A stretch of DNA of 64,000 bases from Pleurodeles waltl (taxonomy: Eukaryota; Chordata; Amphibia; Caudata; Salamandridae), in NCBI RefSeq assembly GCF_031143425.1, contig NC_090450.1, positions 168,013,486 through 168,077,485 of the forward strand, read 5' to 3'. Both the position numbers and the translations under genes were made by a program. The stretch's first letter is position 1, and every line of letters begins with the position of its first letter. Under the pieces are notes generated by a model that did not search any database, was not told the DNA's origin, and was given only the letters and a program-made list of their open reading frames with translations. Of the stretch, positions 1 through 10,184 are shown piece by piece.

Positions 1-860
1 AAAGAGACTTTAAGAATTCTCACCCTAGAGACTTTAACTTTGATTTGCCCCGTCTTGCCCATGAAGTAACTTTGCCCCATTCTCCTTGCCGCTGCAAGGG
101 AACATGCCCTTAACTTTGCCCCTTTGAAACTTGCCCCATGCTGATCGAACCGGTACCTGAAGGACGAAGACTTTCTTGAATGCTGATTGTATTTGGTAAA
201 TATGAAATGATAAATGTATTATGCATTGTGTTTTTCCTTTTAGGTACCAACTGCTATTTTGATAGGGTCCTAGCTAGAAGTTTTCCAAATTTGTGTTGAC
301 TAAATTCGTTTTGCATGAAGTCCCACATGCCAATGCTAATTAGAGGTTAGTCGAGGAATCCATTCGATGCACCATGTTAATTTGAAATCTTGTTATGCTG
401 ACCAATGTATGAAATTAGTCAAATACAGTTAGTCATATTAGTAATTTGCATTGTGATAACTGAGTGTATTATTATTCAGATTTTACGTAGATTGCGTTTC
501 TTCCGCCGCTATGGACAGCTAGTAATGACAGAGTTCATATACATATATCATTTGGTTTTGAGACTTACATACATTGTTCTAGCTTTGTTAATATAGGGAA
601 ATAAATTCACTAACTTTTAATAAAATGGTGTGGTTATTCATGACTGAAAGGTCATGGTGCGCCGAAATACCAACTGTTATTGATTTCTGATGTGCTATAT
701 TGATCTATTAATTGAGTATTGATTACCGATTGCAATAGTTATCGATTATTGATCTGAGTGACCCGACTATTCTAGGATGAGGAGAGCCCGACTCGGTTAA
801 AAGATTCACCGACTTCCAACGTGTCCAGGTACAGGTAAATTATAAGGGATGGACGCGTTA
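1..860. other. AT-rich unclassified region
   Basis: No credible coding sequence. Bases 35-140 hold several short TTTGCCCC/CTTGCCCC motifs, a weak direct-repeat character. The rest is AT-rich with only short ORFs. It could be a decayed LTR or ordinary intergenic DNA; I cannot tell. Confidence 0.4.
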
Positions 861-864
861 TCAG

Positions 865-3845
865 GGGTGACTGGAATCTGGCCAGAGATGCAGAGCTAGA
901 CAGAACAGGACCCCTTGAGGTTAGTAACAACCATGACAGGGCAATCTTGACTAATGTGATGACGGATCAGGGACTGGAGGCTTACGCATCCATCTGACAG
1001 AGAATACACTTTCCTGTCTTCAGTACATGGAACCTAATCACGTTGGGATTACTTCCGTGTGTCACGCAGCATATTGGCCCAAATTCAGGATACCCAAATA
1101 TTGGAATCAGGCATCTCAGACCGTTCCAAGTCCTCCTGGCCATCGACATAGGTCTCCCCTCCCTGGGCCGCAAGCCCTGGCACTTCGTCGTACACCGCTA
1201 CCACTCCCCTCGGGGCAAAGCGCAATTACGGACCCATACGTCCATTCCTCTCAGAGGGTTACGTGGGCACCGGCTGAAGCGACTATCAGTGGGCAAATGA
1301 TGCGAGATGCGGCAATAGCCAACATGAATAGAAAAGCCCGTCAGAAGGTTCTAGAGCACGACCAAAGGCACCTCACACAACAATATGCTACCCATCCAAC
1401 TCTACATACGTGCCAGCACCTGGAGCGTGCCCGTATAGCCCTCGATGAGCTATATATGTCACAGGTTGAATATGCGTTACAACGCCTGCGAGGGCGACAC
1501 TGTGAGCGAGGAGAGAGAGCTGGCCAACTTTTAGCGGCACAACACCATCGAGAGCGATTGCACAAGCCATACCGGCTATAGCGTCCTCCAGCGGGGAGAG
1601 ACTAACTCGCCCACAGGAAATCGTCAATGAGTTTGCGACTTTCTACCAATGCCTCTATACTCCGGAAACTACGACTAGTCCCACCCAAATAGAGGCCTTT
1701 TTAAACAGCACCAACCTCCCCCTCCTCTCGACTGAGGGCCAGGCCCTTCTGAATGGAGATTAGCATGCTTGAAATAACACAAGCCATCTCCAACCTGCCC
1801 TACCATAAATCGCATGGGGTCAATGGCTTTCCATTGGAATTTTACAAGTGGGCCAATGAAGAAGCAGTTGGTGCTCTACATGAGGCCCTTACGGAAGCAT
1901 GTTGCGAGGGCTCAGGGGGTGCAATATCCAATAGAGCAACGATAGCGGTCCTACCAAAACCGGGACAGAATCCCCTATTCTGTGGCAGTTATCAACCCAT
2001 CTCACTCCTGAACAGAGATATCAAGATCTCTTGGCCAGTGTCTTGGCTGCCCGCCTGCATAAGGTTATCCCGTCTCTAATCCATTACACCCAAGTGGGCT
2101 TTGTACCAGGACGTACCTCAAGGAACCATCTGTGCACCCTGGCCCTGTGGTAAGCCAGACACCTGCCAGACGAAGCTCTTGCTCTGTCCCTAGATGCCGA
2201 AAAAGCATTTGACTGCATCTAATGGGACAATCAGTTTGTGACTCTGCATAAATTCGGACTGGGGGACCAATTTATTGCCAAAGTCCACCTGCTCTATAAC
2301 TGCTCAATGGTACAAGTTAACTGTGGGGGCTTTATCTCTGACCCTTTCTCAATCTGCAGAGGGATGAGGCAGGACTGTCCCCTCTCGACACTTCTATTTC
2401 TGCTAGCAATGGAGCTGCTTGGGGCAATGATTTGCCAGTCTACTCTGATAACAGGGATCCCTCTGAAGGGGGGAGTCTCTCAAATTTGACATCCTACTCA
2501 CTCTTGCAGACTTGGGAAGTTCCTACCAGCCTTACTCGAGATAATTGAGGGTTTTGCAAAGATACCGGGTTACCGGGTAAACTGGGATGTGAAGTGTTGT
2601 CCCCAATACTATTGACAACACGAGCTGCGATAAACGGATATCCATTTAGATGGATCCCAAACCGCCTTAAATACCTGGGGATACATGTTAATCGAGGACT
2701 AGAATGGCTGGTGGCAGATGACCTGGACCCTCTCACGGCTCTCATGAAACTGAACTTTGAGAAATGGTCTCACCTAGGCCTCTCAATGTGGGGTAGAGTA
2801 CAAGTGGTAAGAATGGTCACATTACCATGCTTTACATAAATGTTGAGAATGATACCCCTCCAAGTACCCCTCCAGTCCCTGAGATCAATAAATGCAGCAA
2901 TCAGAGCTTTCCTGTGGGGCTCCTCACCTCCCTGATTAGCATCCGCAAAGCTCATAGCATGCCCACATGTCCCAACTAGCATACATGATTCCCAGACTAC
3001 CGGATCAACCCCAGTGGGTGGTCACGGAAAGGTAACTGCTCTCACACCGAGGCTGCCTTAGCACACTATACAGTGTTGGTCCTCGACAGCCCCGCCCAGT
3101 CAACCTGATCTGAAATGTGATGCATACAGCCTGGAACAGGACGCACCGCCTCCTCAGAATATACCCCTCTCTACACACTCAGGCCCCACAATGACAGCCT
3201 ATGCGTAGGAGGTGCCCCCCTCGATTGGCCACAATGGAACGTGGTCGGTATTGAGAACCTGACTCAGATTATAGATGACGGGGTACTCAATCCGTTTGAG
3301 AACTTACGGGAGGAATATGGTCTCCATCCTCGTCAGGAATGGCGTTATCTCCAACTTAAACACTGCCTACTCTATAGTATGGGAGTTGCTCCGTGGATAG
3401 TCCAGAGCTCGCCCATAATGGCCTATCTCAGGACATGGGACCATCATAAAGGGTTGATGGCAGGCCTTTATGAGGTAATAACACGGCATCTATATTCGCA
3501 ACCCCTTCTTGAAACATTACACTGTAAATGGCAGGCCCAACTACAGAAGGACTATCACCTGGAAGACTGGAAGACTTGAAGGCTGGTCAGACATAATAGA
3601 AGGCCTAGATAGAGGTACTAGAGAAGTCCGGCTGAAGTTCTGTCTCTTTAAGATAATACATGATTGGTATTGCATTACATAGAGTAGGACTCCTACCTCA
3701 CACGAACTGTTGGCAATGTCCGGAGGCTCGCTGTGACCCGGTCCACTTCTTATGTGAATGTCCTTCGATACAGCCCTTTAGGGAAGCGGTGGGATCCACA
3801 CTCAGCACAAGGGGGACAGCATGCCAGTATCTTATGGTACCTTAG
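865..3845 (+). pseudogene. L1-type ORF2 remnant (endonuclease end, RT, C-terminus)
   Basis: The ancestral protein nicks target DNA and reverse-transcribes the LINE RNA. The frame from 865 opens with GDWNLARDAELDRT, matching the GD-x-N block of L1 endonucleases. Frames around 1440-1580 read ALDELYMSQVEYALQRLRG, the connector before RT. Bases 1753-2079 carry the HKSHGVNGFPLEFYK and SYQPISLLN RT blocks, and 2185-2489 carry the SLDAEKAFDCI palm block and the RGMRQDCPLS block. The catalytic YADD has been replaced at about 2480-2500, where the sequence reads SLKFDILLTLAD. Bases 3241-3579 and 3660-3845 hold the C-terminal domain with a CWQCPEARCDPVHFLCECP cysteine/histidine cluster. Multiple frameshifts and stops show it is not functional. 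Family identity is from motif recognition. Confidence 0.8.
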
Positions 3846-4174
3846 GGCGAGATAGGCTCCAGGTGGTTCCCCATTAGCAGGGACAAGCCACTCCCCCAAT
3901 TCGATTCAATATAACTGTGCCTGTGTCTCCTGCCCCCCCTCTTGTGAAGATCCACCCTCTTCTTTCTTACCCTCCTGGCCCCTCTCCTTTTTCTTTTTCC
4001 TATCCCTCTCTCTTACTGTAAGTTCCTCCCCTCACACACACCGATTTAAAATAGTTATTGTTCTTATCTATCCTTCACTAAAACCATGATGGTGTATTCA
4101 GATTGGCTATGCATCTGTACCTCCTTTCTTGGAACTGTTGTATCTCTCTAATAAAGATTTCTTTTTTTTTTAAA
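865..4174 (+). mobile_element. 5'-truncated, decayed L1-type LINE (copy A)
   Basis: A degenerate non-LTR retrotransposon covering the end of the endonuclease, the connecting segment, the reverse transcriptase and the cysteine-containing C-terminus of an L1-type ORF2. It ends in a pyrimidine-rich 3' UTR with an AATAAAG signal near 4150 and a short T-run/AAAA tail near 4162-4174. ORF1 and the start of ORF2 are missing, which is common for 5'-truncated insertions. No clear target duplication was found. Many stops and frameshifts mark it as older than the LINE at 21247-28075. The 5' limit is where endonuclease-like sequence first becomes readable. Confidence 0.8.
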
Positions 4175-4500
4175 AGGGCTACTGTCTATATGGGTCCGGA
4201 GCTGGTCGATGGCCTACTCTATGCTGGCGAGCCGGCTCATCCGCTGCAGGATGCAAAGGTGCAATGCCCTGGTGGAGCGAGAGGGTGCAGCAGCAGGTGC
4301 AGTCAGGGACCCTGACTGCTGGCCGCAGCTCCGGCCATGTACTCGCCAGGAGGCAGGGGGCAGGTGTGCTGTTCTGCTGGGTCCTGGGTCTGATGCAGCT
4401 GTTTTGGCCTATTCCTCTTCCAGGATCACCAGGCACATGGAATTTCACATGAATGTTCCCCAGCCTCTGCTGCCACAGGTGAGCTGCTATCTCCTTCCTA
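4175..4500 (+). other. GC-rich unclassified segment with exon-like ORF
   Basis: Directly after the LINE tail the base composition turns GC-rich. An open frame from 4209 runs through a potential splice donor (ACAG|GTGAGC near 4478), so it could be part of an old gene exon carried by a transposon. The Ala/Arg-rich translation matches nothing I recognise. The segment stops abruptly as AT-rich sequence resumes near 4540. Confidence 0.25.
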
Positions 4501-4539
4501 GTTGGTGGTGGTCATCGGGCAGGAGTCGCAATTTCGAGA

Positions 4540-5550
4540 AAAAGAAGAATAACAAAAGACACATTGTAAATAATGCTCTGAACGAACACTTCTTCAAATG
4601 ATAGATAGTGGGTAGTACAGTAGCACTACATTGCTGGTCCCCTACGTATGATAGAATTTGATGTGATTATTATTTAAGAACTAAGAGAGTCACATGCCCA
4701 ATATTTGATTTGTTTACCTACACATGCCTCACATAAGAAGCACTAACTGTCTGGTAGAAAAGAATTAAGGCAGATTAAAACTAGAATACAAAGCTGGCGA
4801 TTTCTATTTTTTCCTATACAAATCTCTTCTAGTAACTAAATGGACACATTTAGTGAAAAAAAAAAAAAAAAAACTCTCCTAATGATGAGTAAGGTATTAT
4901 GCACTATGGAGTACAAGTTGTTGTGCCAAAATGTTGGAGGCATGGTAGTCAATGCTTCAAGTACATTGCTACTGTCTGAAGCTCAAGCATATGTAGCTGA
5001 CAATTATGTATCTTTAATTCCAATGGCCCTGCTCTTCCCTGCATGTCTTTCACTAAGTGTAGGTTTTACCCTGACTCCAAAGAGGGAGATGAATAAATAT
5101 AAGATACATCACACATGTCATGTATAAAATTCAGATTTATTTCATCCTATCTGCTGTAAGTAGATTGGGGAACAATGCACTATACTACAGGGAAAAGTAT
5201 AAGCTAAATAGATTGTATTTGGCTTGTTCATCACAGAGTATCCCCTACACCAACTTGAAATAAAATCGGGCACTTACTAGTCCCACTTTACTCACTGGTC
5301 TTGCCCACCATCACAAATTCTTTCCAACAAATTGATTTGCTCCGCAGGAAGGAAAGTAAAGAAACTTGACTTACTCTAGTGCAGAGTAAGGAAGATGGAT
5401 CAGGCAGGTAGGTAGAGCTTGTGCTATAGAAGAATTGAGAGGCATCACACATCTATTTACAGAAGAAGACCTCCCTTTTGTATTCATCCAAGCAATTATT
5501 CAATTGTCCTTTCATTCTTTCCCTATATAGGCCATAGCTACCATGATTTA
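4540..5550. other. AT-rich intergenic DNA with an A-run
   Basis: No gene seen. A homopolymer A-run sits at about 4855-4872 and could be an old poly(A) scar. Otherwise unclassified. Confidence 0.4.
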
Positions 5551-5554
5551 AGCT

Positions 5555-5720
5555 TTACTTTCTCTCATTCCGTCTTCCACCAAAATTCACAATAATTTAT
5601 CCATCCATTCAGTAACCACAATATCCACCCTTTCTTTCAATCATTCTTTCATCCATCCATCCATTTACCCAATACCTGTACTCACCCACGCATCCTTTTT
5701 CATCCACCCAGGCATTGTTT
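5555..5720. repeat. Degenerate CATC/TTCA microsatellite
   Basis: Interrupted runs of CATCCATC and TTCATTC-type tetramers, clearest at 5650-5670. This is an old simple repeat. Confidence 0.6.
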
Positions 5721-5952
5721 CCTTTCACTCTTTTCACCCATCCTTTCTTTTAATCTTCTGTTCTTTCCTGTTTCCATCAAGCCATCATTTTTAGTATACA
5801 TTATGTGGGCCTTCACTGAGTTGCAGACAAATGAGGCCATAAGTAACCCAACCACCTCTGTAGCTGTTATGCAGCTGGTTCATAGATCTGATCACAAAAA
5901 TGACCTTGCATCTAGTTAGTAAGAGTAATTGTCAATAAGCAAGCAATGTGAC

Positions 5953-6585
5953 TTACCAGTGTCCATCCCTGTCGCTGGGTCGGCCCCTGCTCCTTCTGCT
6001 CATTCAGCGATCGAACTTGAGCTGACTCCTCCACTTATGGTTGGTGTGGCTATAAAAAAACAGCATACAATTTTAGATGCCAGATGCCATTCTTAATTTT
6101 TAAAATAAAAAAAATGCAACCACAATTGTTGCAGTTCAGTTAGCATTGCAGTCTCTTCTGTCAAAAATATCACTGAGCATTTTGTTTGAATGTTAGTAAA
6201 GCCAAGGAGACAAGCCAACCAAAAGCTTTGTATTTTAGAGGGGCAGAGCTATAGCCTATGATTGACAATTACTCAGAATCAATGAAGAGCAATGAAGGGG
6301 TGGAAAATGGTCAATGAATTACTGAAAAACAGATAATGCAGGGATAACAGGAAATAAAGCTTGGATAGGGAAGTTGGAAAACAAGGGAGACAGTATAAAA
6401 AAGTAAACAAGGCAAAATTAAAAGTAGTATAAAAGTGTGGAGAGGTAAAAGTTAGGTAAATAATAATATTAAATAAAAGGACTTACTGGCATGATTAGAG
6501 CCATTTGCATCAGAGCTGGGGGTCGGCGCCTGCCCAGCTCCTGCTGGACCCGCTGGTGCAGTGCCCTTTTTCTTGCCCTTGGGTG
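5953..6585 (-). pseudogene. Relic exons resembling a Harbinger-associated gene
   Basis: Two minus-strand blocks look like exons. One (about 6047 to 5957) has an acceptor-like poly-T/TATAG upstream and ends at a donor reading CACTG|GTAAGTC. The 17-base stretch GACTTACCAGTGTCCAT on the plus strand here is identical to the exon-1 donor of the Myb-like gene of the Harbinger element at 50012-50028. The second block (about 6585 to 6487) is Ala/Gly/Pro/Lys-rich and also ends at a GTAAGT donor. All three frames of the first block contain stops. I infer an old Harbinger fragment; only the donor identity is directly visible. Confidence 0.3.
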
Positions 6586-7059
6586 CTCATGAAAGAGTAG
6601 AAAGAAGATTAAACAAAAAGGTACATTGGTGGTACCGTTAATCTCCACAAAACTATTATATAACAGGCAAATGCAATAACATTGTACTTAAAACAGATCA
6701 CCTATGGTACTATACTACTATGATCAACTATTGTTGAGTTAGCTATACTCCTAAAATCCCTATTCCAAATTTCCATAAGAAAACCTACATTTAGAACTAA
6801 TGCATTTCAATGAATAATCTTTAATTCTGTTCTCATTTCTCAAGCCCCTCGATGGACCAACTCAGTCTCCCAGTTTTTGCAATGCATGAATACTCGCACC
6901 ATTGTGAAATTGCTTAGAACTGTACGAGCTACATAAAGTCACAGAGAATGCAAACTCACTGATACCACTAATTCACTATGGAGATAGGAGAGCAGAGGAG
7001 TACGCATTGCAATGGCTTCTTAAATAATCAGCCATAGCAAGTTCTTACCTACGACTATA

Positions 7060-7849
7060 ATGATGTAGCGCCGAGCACCTGCCTAACTCTAACTGGATCA
7101 CATAATAAATAATAATCTTAACGTGAACAAAACAAGATGGCTGCTGTTGCCCCACCGCTCTTCCATGGTGCTGGCTGGATGGGCAGGGTAGGGTAGGAAA
7201 AGAAAGAGGAGAAAAAGGAAGGAAATAAGGGAAAGATAAACATGAATAAATAAGTCACAAAAAACACAAAAACATTAAAACACAGTAAAAATAATGAGAC
7301 ACAAAAAGAAACACTAATACAGTAGATATAAATAGGGATAAATCAAGTATGGGGTGGAGGATTACAATGATTGAGGGCATATTAAAGTAGAAGAACCTTA
7401 AACAGGGTGAAAAACAAGATGGCCGTGCCCACGCAAACTGCATGGTGCATTGTGCATGCGATTCTGAACACGAGTACGCACTTTGCGTTGCGTTTGATGT
7501 CAAACGCAATGCAAAGGGTACAATGGAGAACTTCGCTTGCTGGCGGAACTCAGTGTAGCACAGCTGTGTTTTTTTGCAACTTCGCCGAGTTCCGTGTAGC
7601 TCTGCTCCACCCACTCCTCCCAGGTCTAATATTAATCCCCCTAGCTTCTCACACATGGTCCTAATGTAAGGATTACAAATCCATAATACAATGCAAACAG
7701 CAGATGTACATACCTGGGTTTTAATATGTTTAATCTTTAAAGCCAAAGCAAAGCCAGTGGGTCCAGCTTGTAACTTAACGTGCACTCCAGACCTTTCCTC
7801 TTTTACAATGCATGTTTATGCTGAGTTCTTAGAGCAAAGAATCGATTTA
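7060..7849. other. Unclassified DNA flanking the LTR element
   Basis: Contains the motif AACAAGATGGC twice (about 7131 and 7412) and a strong palindrome listed separately. No recognisable protein. This is the 5' flank into which the 9.5-kb LTR element inserted. Confidence 0.4.
7481..7516. repeat. 36-bp near-perfect palindrome
   Basis: Two 17-base arms around a 2-base centre (TG), 16 of 17 pairs matching. The left arm is CTTTGCGTTGCGTTTGA and the right arm is its complement with one mismatch. Could be the core of a small inverted-repeat element. Confidence 0.7.
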
Positions 7850-7854
7850 CATAG
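7850..7854. repeat. Target-site duplication, left (CATAG)
   Basis: CATAG directly precedes the 5' LTR and is repeated immediately after the 3' LTR. A 5-bp duplication is usual for Ty3/gypsy integrases. Confidence 0.9.
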
Positions 7855-8876
7855 TGTTAGACCTGACAGCCTTAGGGTAGTCACCCCTAACTTTTTGCCT
7901 GCCTCCCTCCATTTTTTTGGACACTGTTTTTGCTGGTTTATAGACTCTGCGCACTTTACCACTGCTAACCAGTGCTAAAGTGCATATGCTCTCTCCCTTA
8001 AAACATGGTAACCTGGAATCATACCTGATTGGACTATTAATTTACTTATAAGTCCCTAGTAAGGTGCACTTTATGTGCATAGGGCTGGTAAATTAAATGC
8101 TACTAGTGGGCCTGCAGCACTGGTTGTGCCACCCACTTAAGTAGCACCTTTTTCCTTGTCTCAGGCCTGCCATTGCAAGGCCTGTGTGTGCAGTTTCACT
8201 GCCACCTCGACTTGGCATTTAAAAGTACTTGCCAAGCCTAGAACTCCCCTTTTTCTACATATAAGTCACCCTTAAGGTGTGCCCTAGGTAACCCCTAGGG
8301 CAGGGTGCTGTGTAGGTAAAAGGCAGGACATGTACCTGTGTAGTTATATGTCCTGGTAGTGTAAAACTCCTAAATTCGTTTTCACACTACTGAGAGGCCT
8401 GCTCCCTTCATAGGCTAACATTAGGGCTGCCCTCATACACTGTTGAAGTGGCAGCTGCTGATCTGAAAGGAGCAGGGAGGTCATATTTAGTATGGCCAGA
8501 ATGGTAATACAAAGTCCTACTGACTGGTGAAGTCGGATTTAATATTACTATTCTAGAAATGCCACTTTTAGAAAGTGAGCATTTCTTTGCACTTAAATCC
8601 TTCTGTGCCTTACAATCCACGTCTGGCTGGGCTTGGTTGACAGCTCCTTGTGCATTCACTCAGACACACCCCAAACACAGGGTACTCAGCCTCACTTGCA
8701 TACATCTGCATTTTGAATGGGTCTTTCTGGGCTGGGAGGGTGGAGGGCCTGCTCCCACACAAAAGACTGCCACACCCCCTACTGGGACCCTGGCAGACAG
8801 GAGTAAACTGAAAGGGGACCTGGTGCACTTCTTAGCCACTCTTTGAAGTCTCCCCCATTTCAAAGGCACATTTGGG

Positions 8877-8883
8877 TATAAAA
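8877..8883 (+). promoter_or_regulatory. LTR TATA box
   Basis: TATAAAA in a GC-balanced context, repeated at 16183-16189 in the other LTR. It would set transcription start about 25-30 bases downstream and so mark the U3/R border. Confidence 0.65.
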
Positions 8884-9137
8884 CAGGGCCTCTGCCCTAC
8901 CTCATCAGACACTTGCTGGAGAAGAACCCTGAACCAGAAACTACATCCTGCCAAGAAGAACTGCCTGGCTGCTCAAAGGACTCACCTGTCTGCTTTCTAC
9001 AAAGGACTGCTGCCTTGCTGTTGCCCTGCTGCCTTGCTGAACTCTTGTCTGGCTGTGAAAGTGCTCTCCAAGGGCTTGGATAGAGCTTGCCTCCTGTTCC
9101 CTGAAGTCTCAGAACCAAAAAGACTTCTCTCTTTTAC

Positions 9138-9615
9138 TTGGACGCTCCGTGCGCCGAAAATTTCGACGCACAGCTTGTTTCGCGGCGAGAAAAACGCCGC
9201 ACACCGACGCTGATCGACGCGACGCTCTTGGGACGATCGAAGATCCGACGCACGGCCTCGCAAGGACAACGCCACCTGACCTCTAGAGGAGAAATCGACG
9301 CGACGCCTGCCGTGAGATCGTAATTTCAACGCGCAGCCCCACAGATCGAAGTCTAGAGGAGAAATCGACGCGACGCCTGCTGTGAGTTCGTAAATTCGAC
9401 GCGCAGCCCCGCAGATCGACTCACAGCCGGAGAACAAGCAGGCGAATCCACGCACAGACCCGGGACATCTGGTAATCCCCGCGATCCATGGAAAGAGACT
9501 GTCCACGCGCCGGAAAACGACGCCCGACTTCCCCGCGTGGAAAATAACGACGCAAGTCCGTGTGTGCTGGGGAGAAATCGACGCACACACCCTTTTTCCA
9601 CGCACCTCTTCTCTT
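9138..9615 (+). promoter_or_regulatory. CpG-rich GACGC-repeat block of the LTR leader
   Basis: Contains at least 14 GACGC pentamers, mostly as TCGACGC, and an imperfect tandem pair of 70-bp units (9282-9351 and 9352-9421). It lies downstream of the TATA box, so it would be transcribed as part of the RNA leader. Surrounding LTR and genomic DNA is CpG-poor. Function unknown: it may be a CpG-island-like promoter part, a binding array or a structured RNA leader. Confidence 0.7.
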
Positions 9616-10024
9616 GTGGCCCTCCGAGGAGATTTTTCCACTCCTAACCAGGTACTTGTGCTTGAAAGAGACTTTTGTTACATTCTAAAGACTTAAGACA
9701 CTTTATATCACTTCCCTGTGATATTTCTACAATTTTCCATTGCAACTTTATTCTTTTTGACCTACAATTATCCTGATAAATATTATATATTTTTCTAAAC
9801 ACTGTGTGGTGTATTTTTGTGGTGCTATATGGTGGTATTGTATGATTTATTGCACAAATACTTTACACATTGCCTTCTAAGTTAAGCCTGACTGCTCGTG
9901 CCAAGCTACCAGAGGGTGGGCACAGGATAATCTTGGATAGTGTGTGACTTACCCTGACTAGAGTGAGGGCTTTTGCTTGGACAGAGGGTAACCTGACTGC
10001 CAACCAGAAACCCCATTTCTAACA

Positions 10025-10045
10025 ATGGTGATCAGCGGTGAGGAT
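10025..10045 (+). promoter_or_regulatory. Candidate primer-binding site
   Basis: Directly after the 5' LTR the sequence reads ATGGTGATCAGCGGTGAGG. Primer sites in this class start with TGG next to the LTR end, as here at 10026. I cannot assign the tRNA by eye. Confidence 0.5.
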
Positions 10046-10184
10046 AGGACTTGTATTTGTGCAGTGACATACAGTAGCTAAGTATTTCACTACCTACCCA
10101 CAGTTGAAGGTCAACTTGATTTTTATCTCTTTTTGAAAATCCGTTTTTTCCTGACAATTTTCAAAAACTAAATCCTCACTCAAC

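Larger units (their letters stand above)
7855..10024 (+). repeat. 5' LTR
   Basis: 2,170 bp, starting TGTTAG and ending CTAACA (perfect 6-bp inverted ends). It holds a TATAAAA box at 8877-8883, about 1,022 bp from its start, and downstream a striking CpG-rich block (9138-9615). No canonical AATAAA signal is obvious; AT-rich ATAAATATTATAT near 9777 might serve. Compared with the 3' LTR at a constant offset of 7,306 bases, mismatches cluster in the CpG-rich block, as expected if CpG sites mutate faster. Confidence 0.95.

Noticed and set aside
1027..1300. ORFs starting with MEPNHVG/MGLLPC as a stand-alone gene
   Set aside because: They overlap the endonuclease-RT connector of the decayed LINE in mixed frames; only the later part of one frame matches LINE protein.
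4840..5127. 95-codon ORF starting MDTFSEKKKKK
   Set aside because: Lysine run comes from the A-homopolymer; no domain, no codon bias, no conserved context.
7255..7785. 176-codon minus-strand ORF
   Set aside because: Hydrophobic Phe/Leu-rich low-complexity translation of AT-rich DNA and the palindrome region; no start context or domain.
8997..9641. 214-codon minus-strand ORF in the 5' LTR, repeated in the 3' LTR at 16303-16947
   Set aside because: Open in both copies simply because the LTRs are about 99% identical and CpG-rich. Arg/Ser/Cys-rich composition, no domain, and it runs antisense across the leader. Possible but unsupported.
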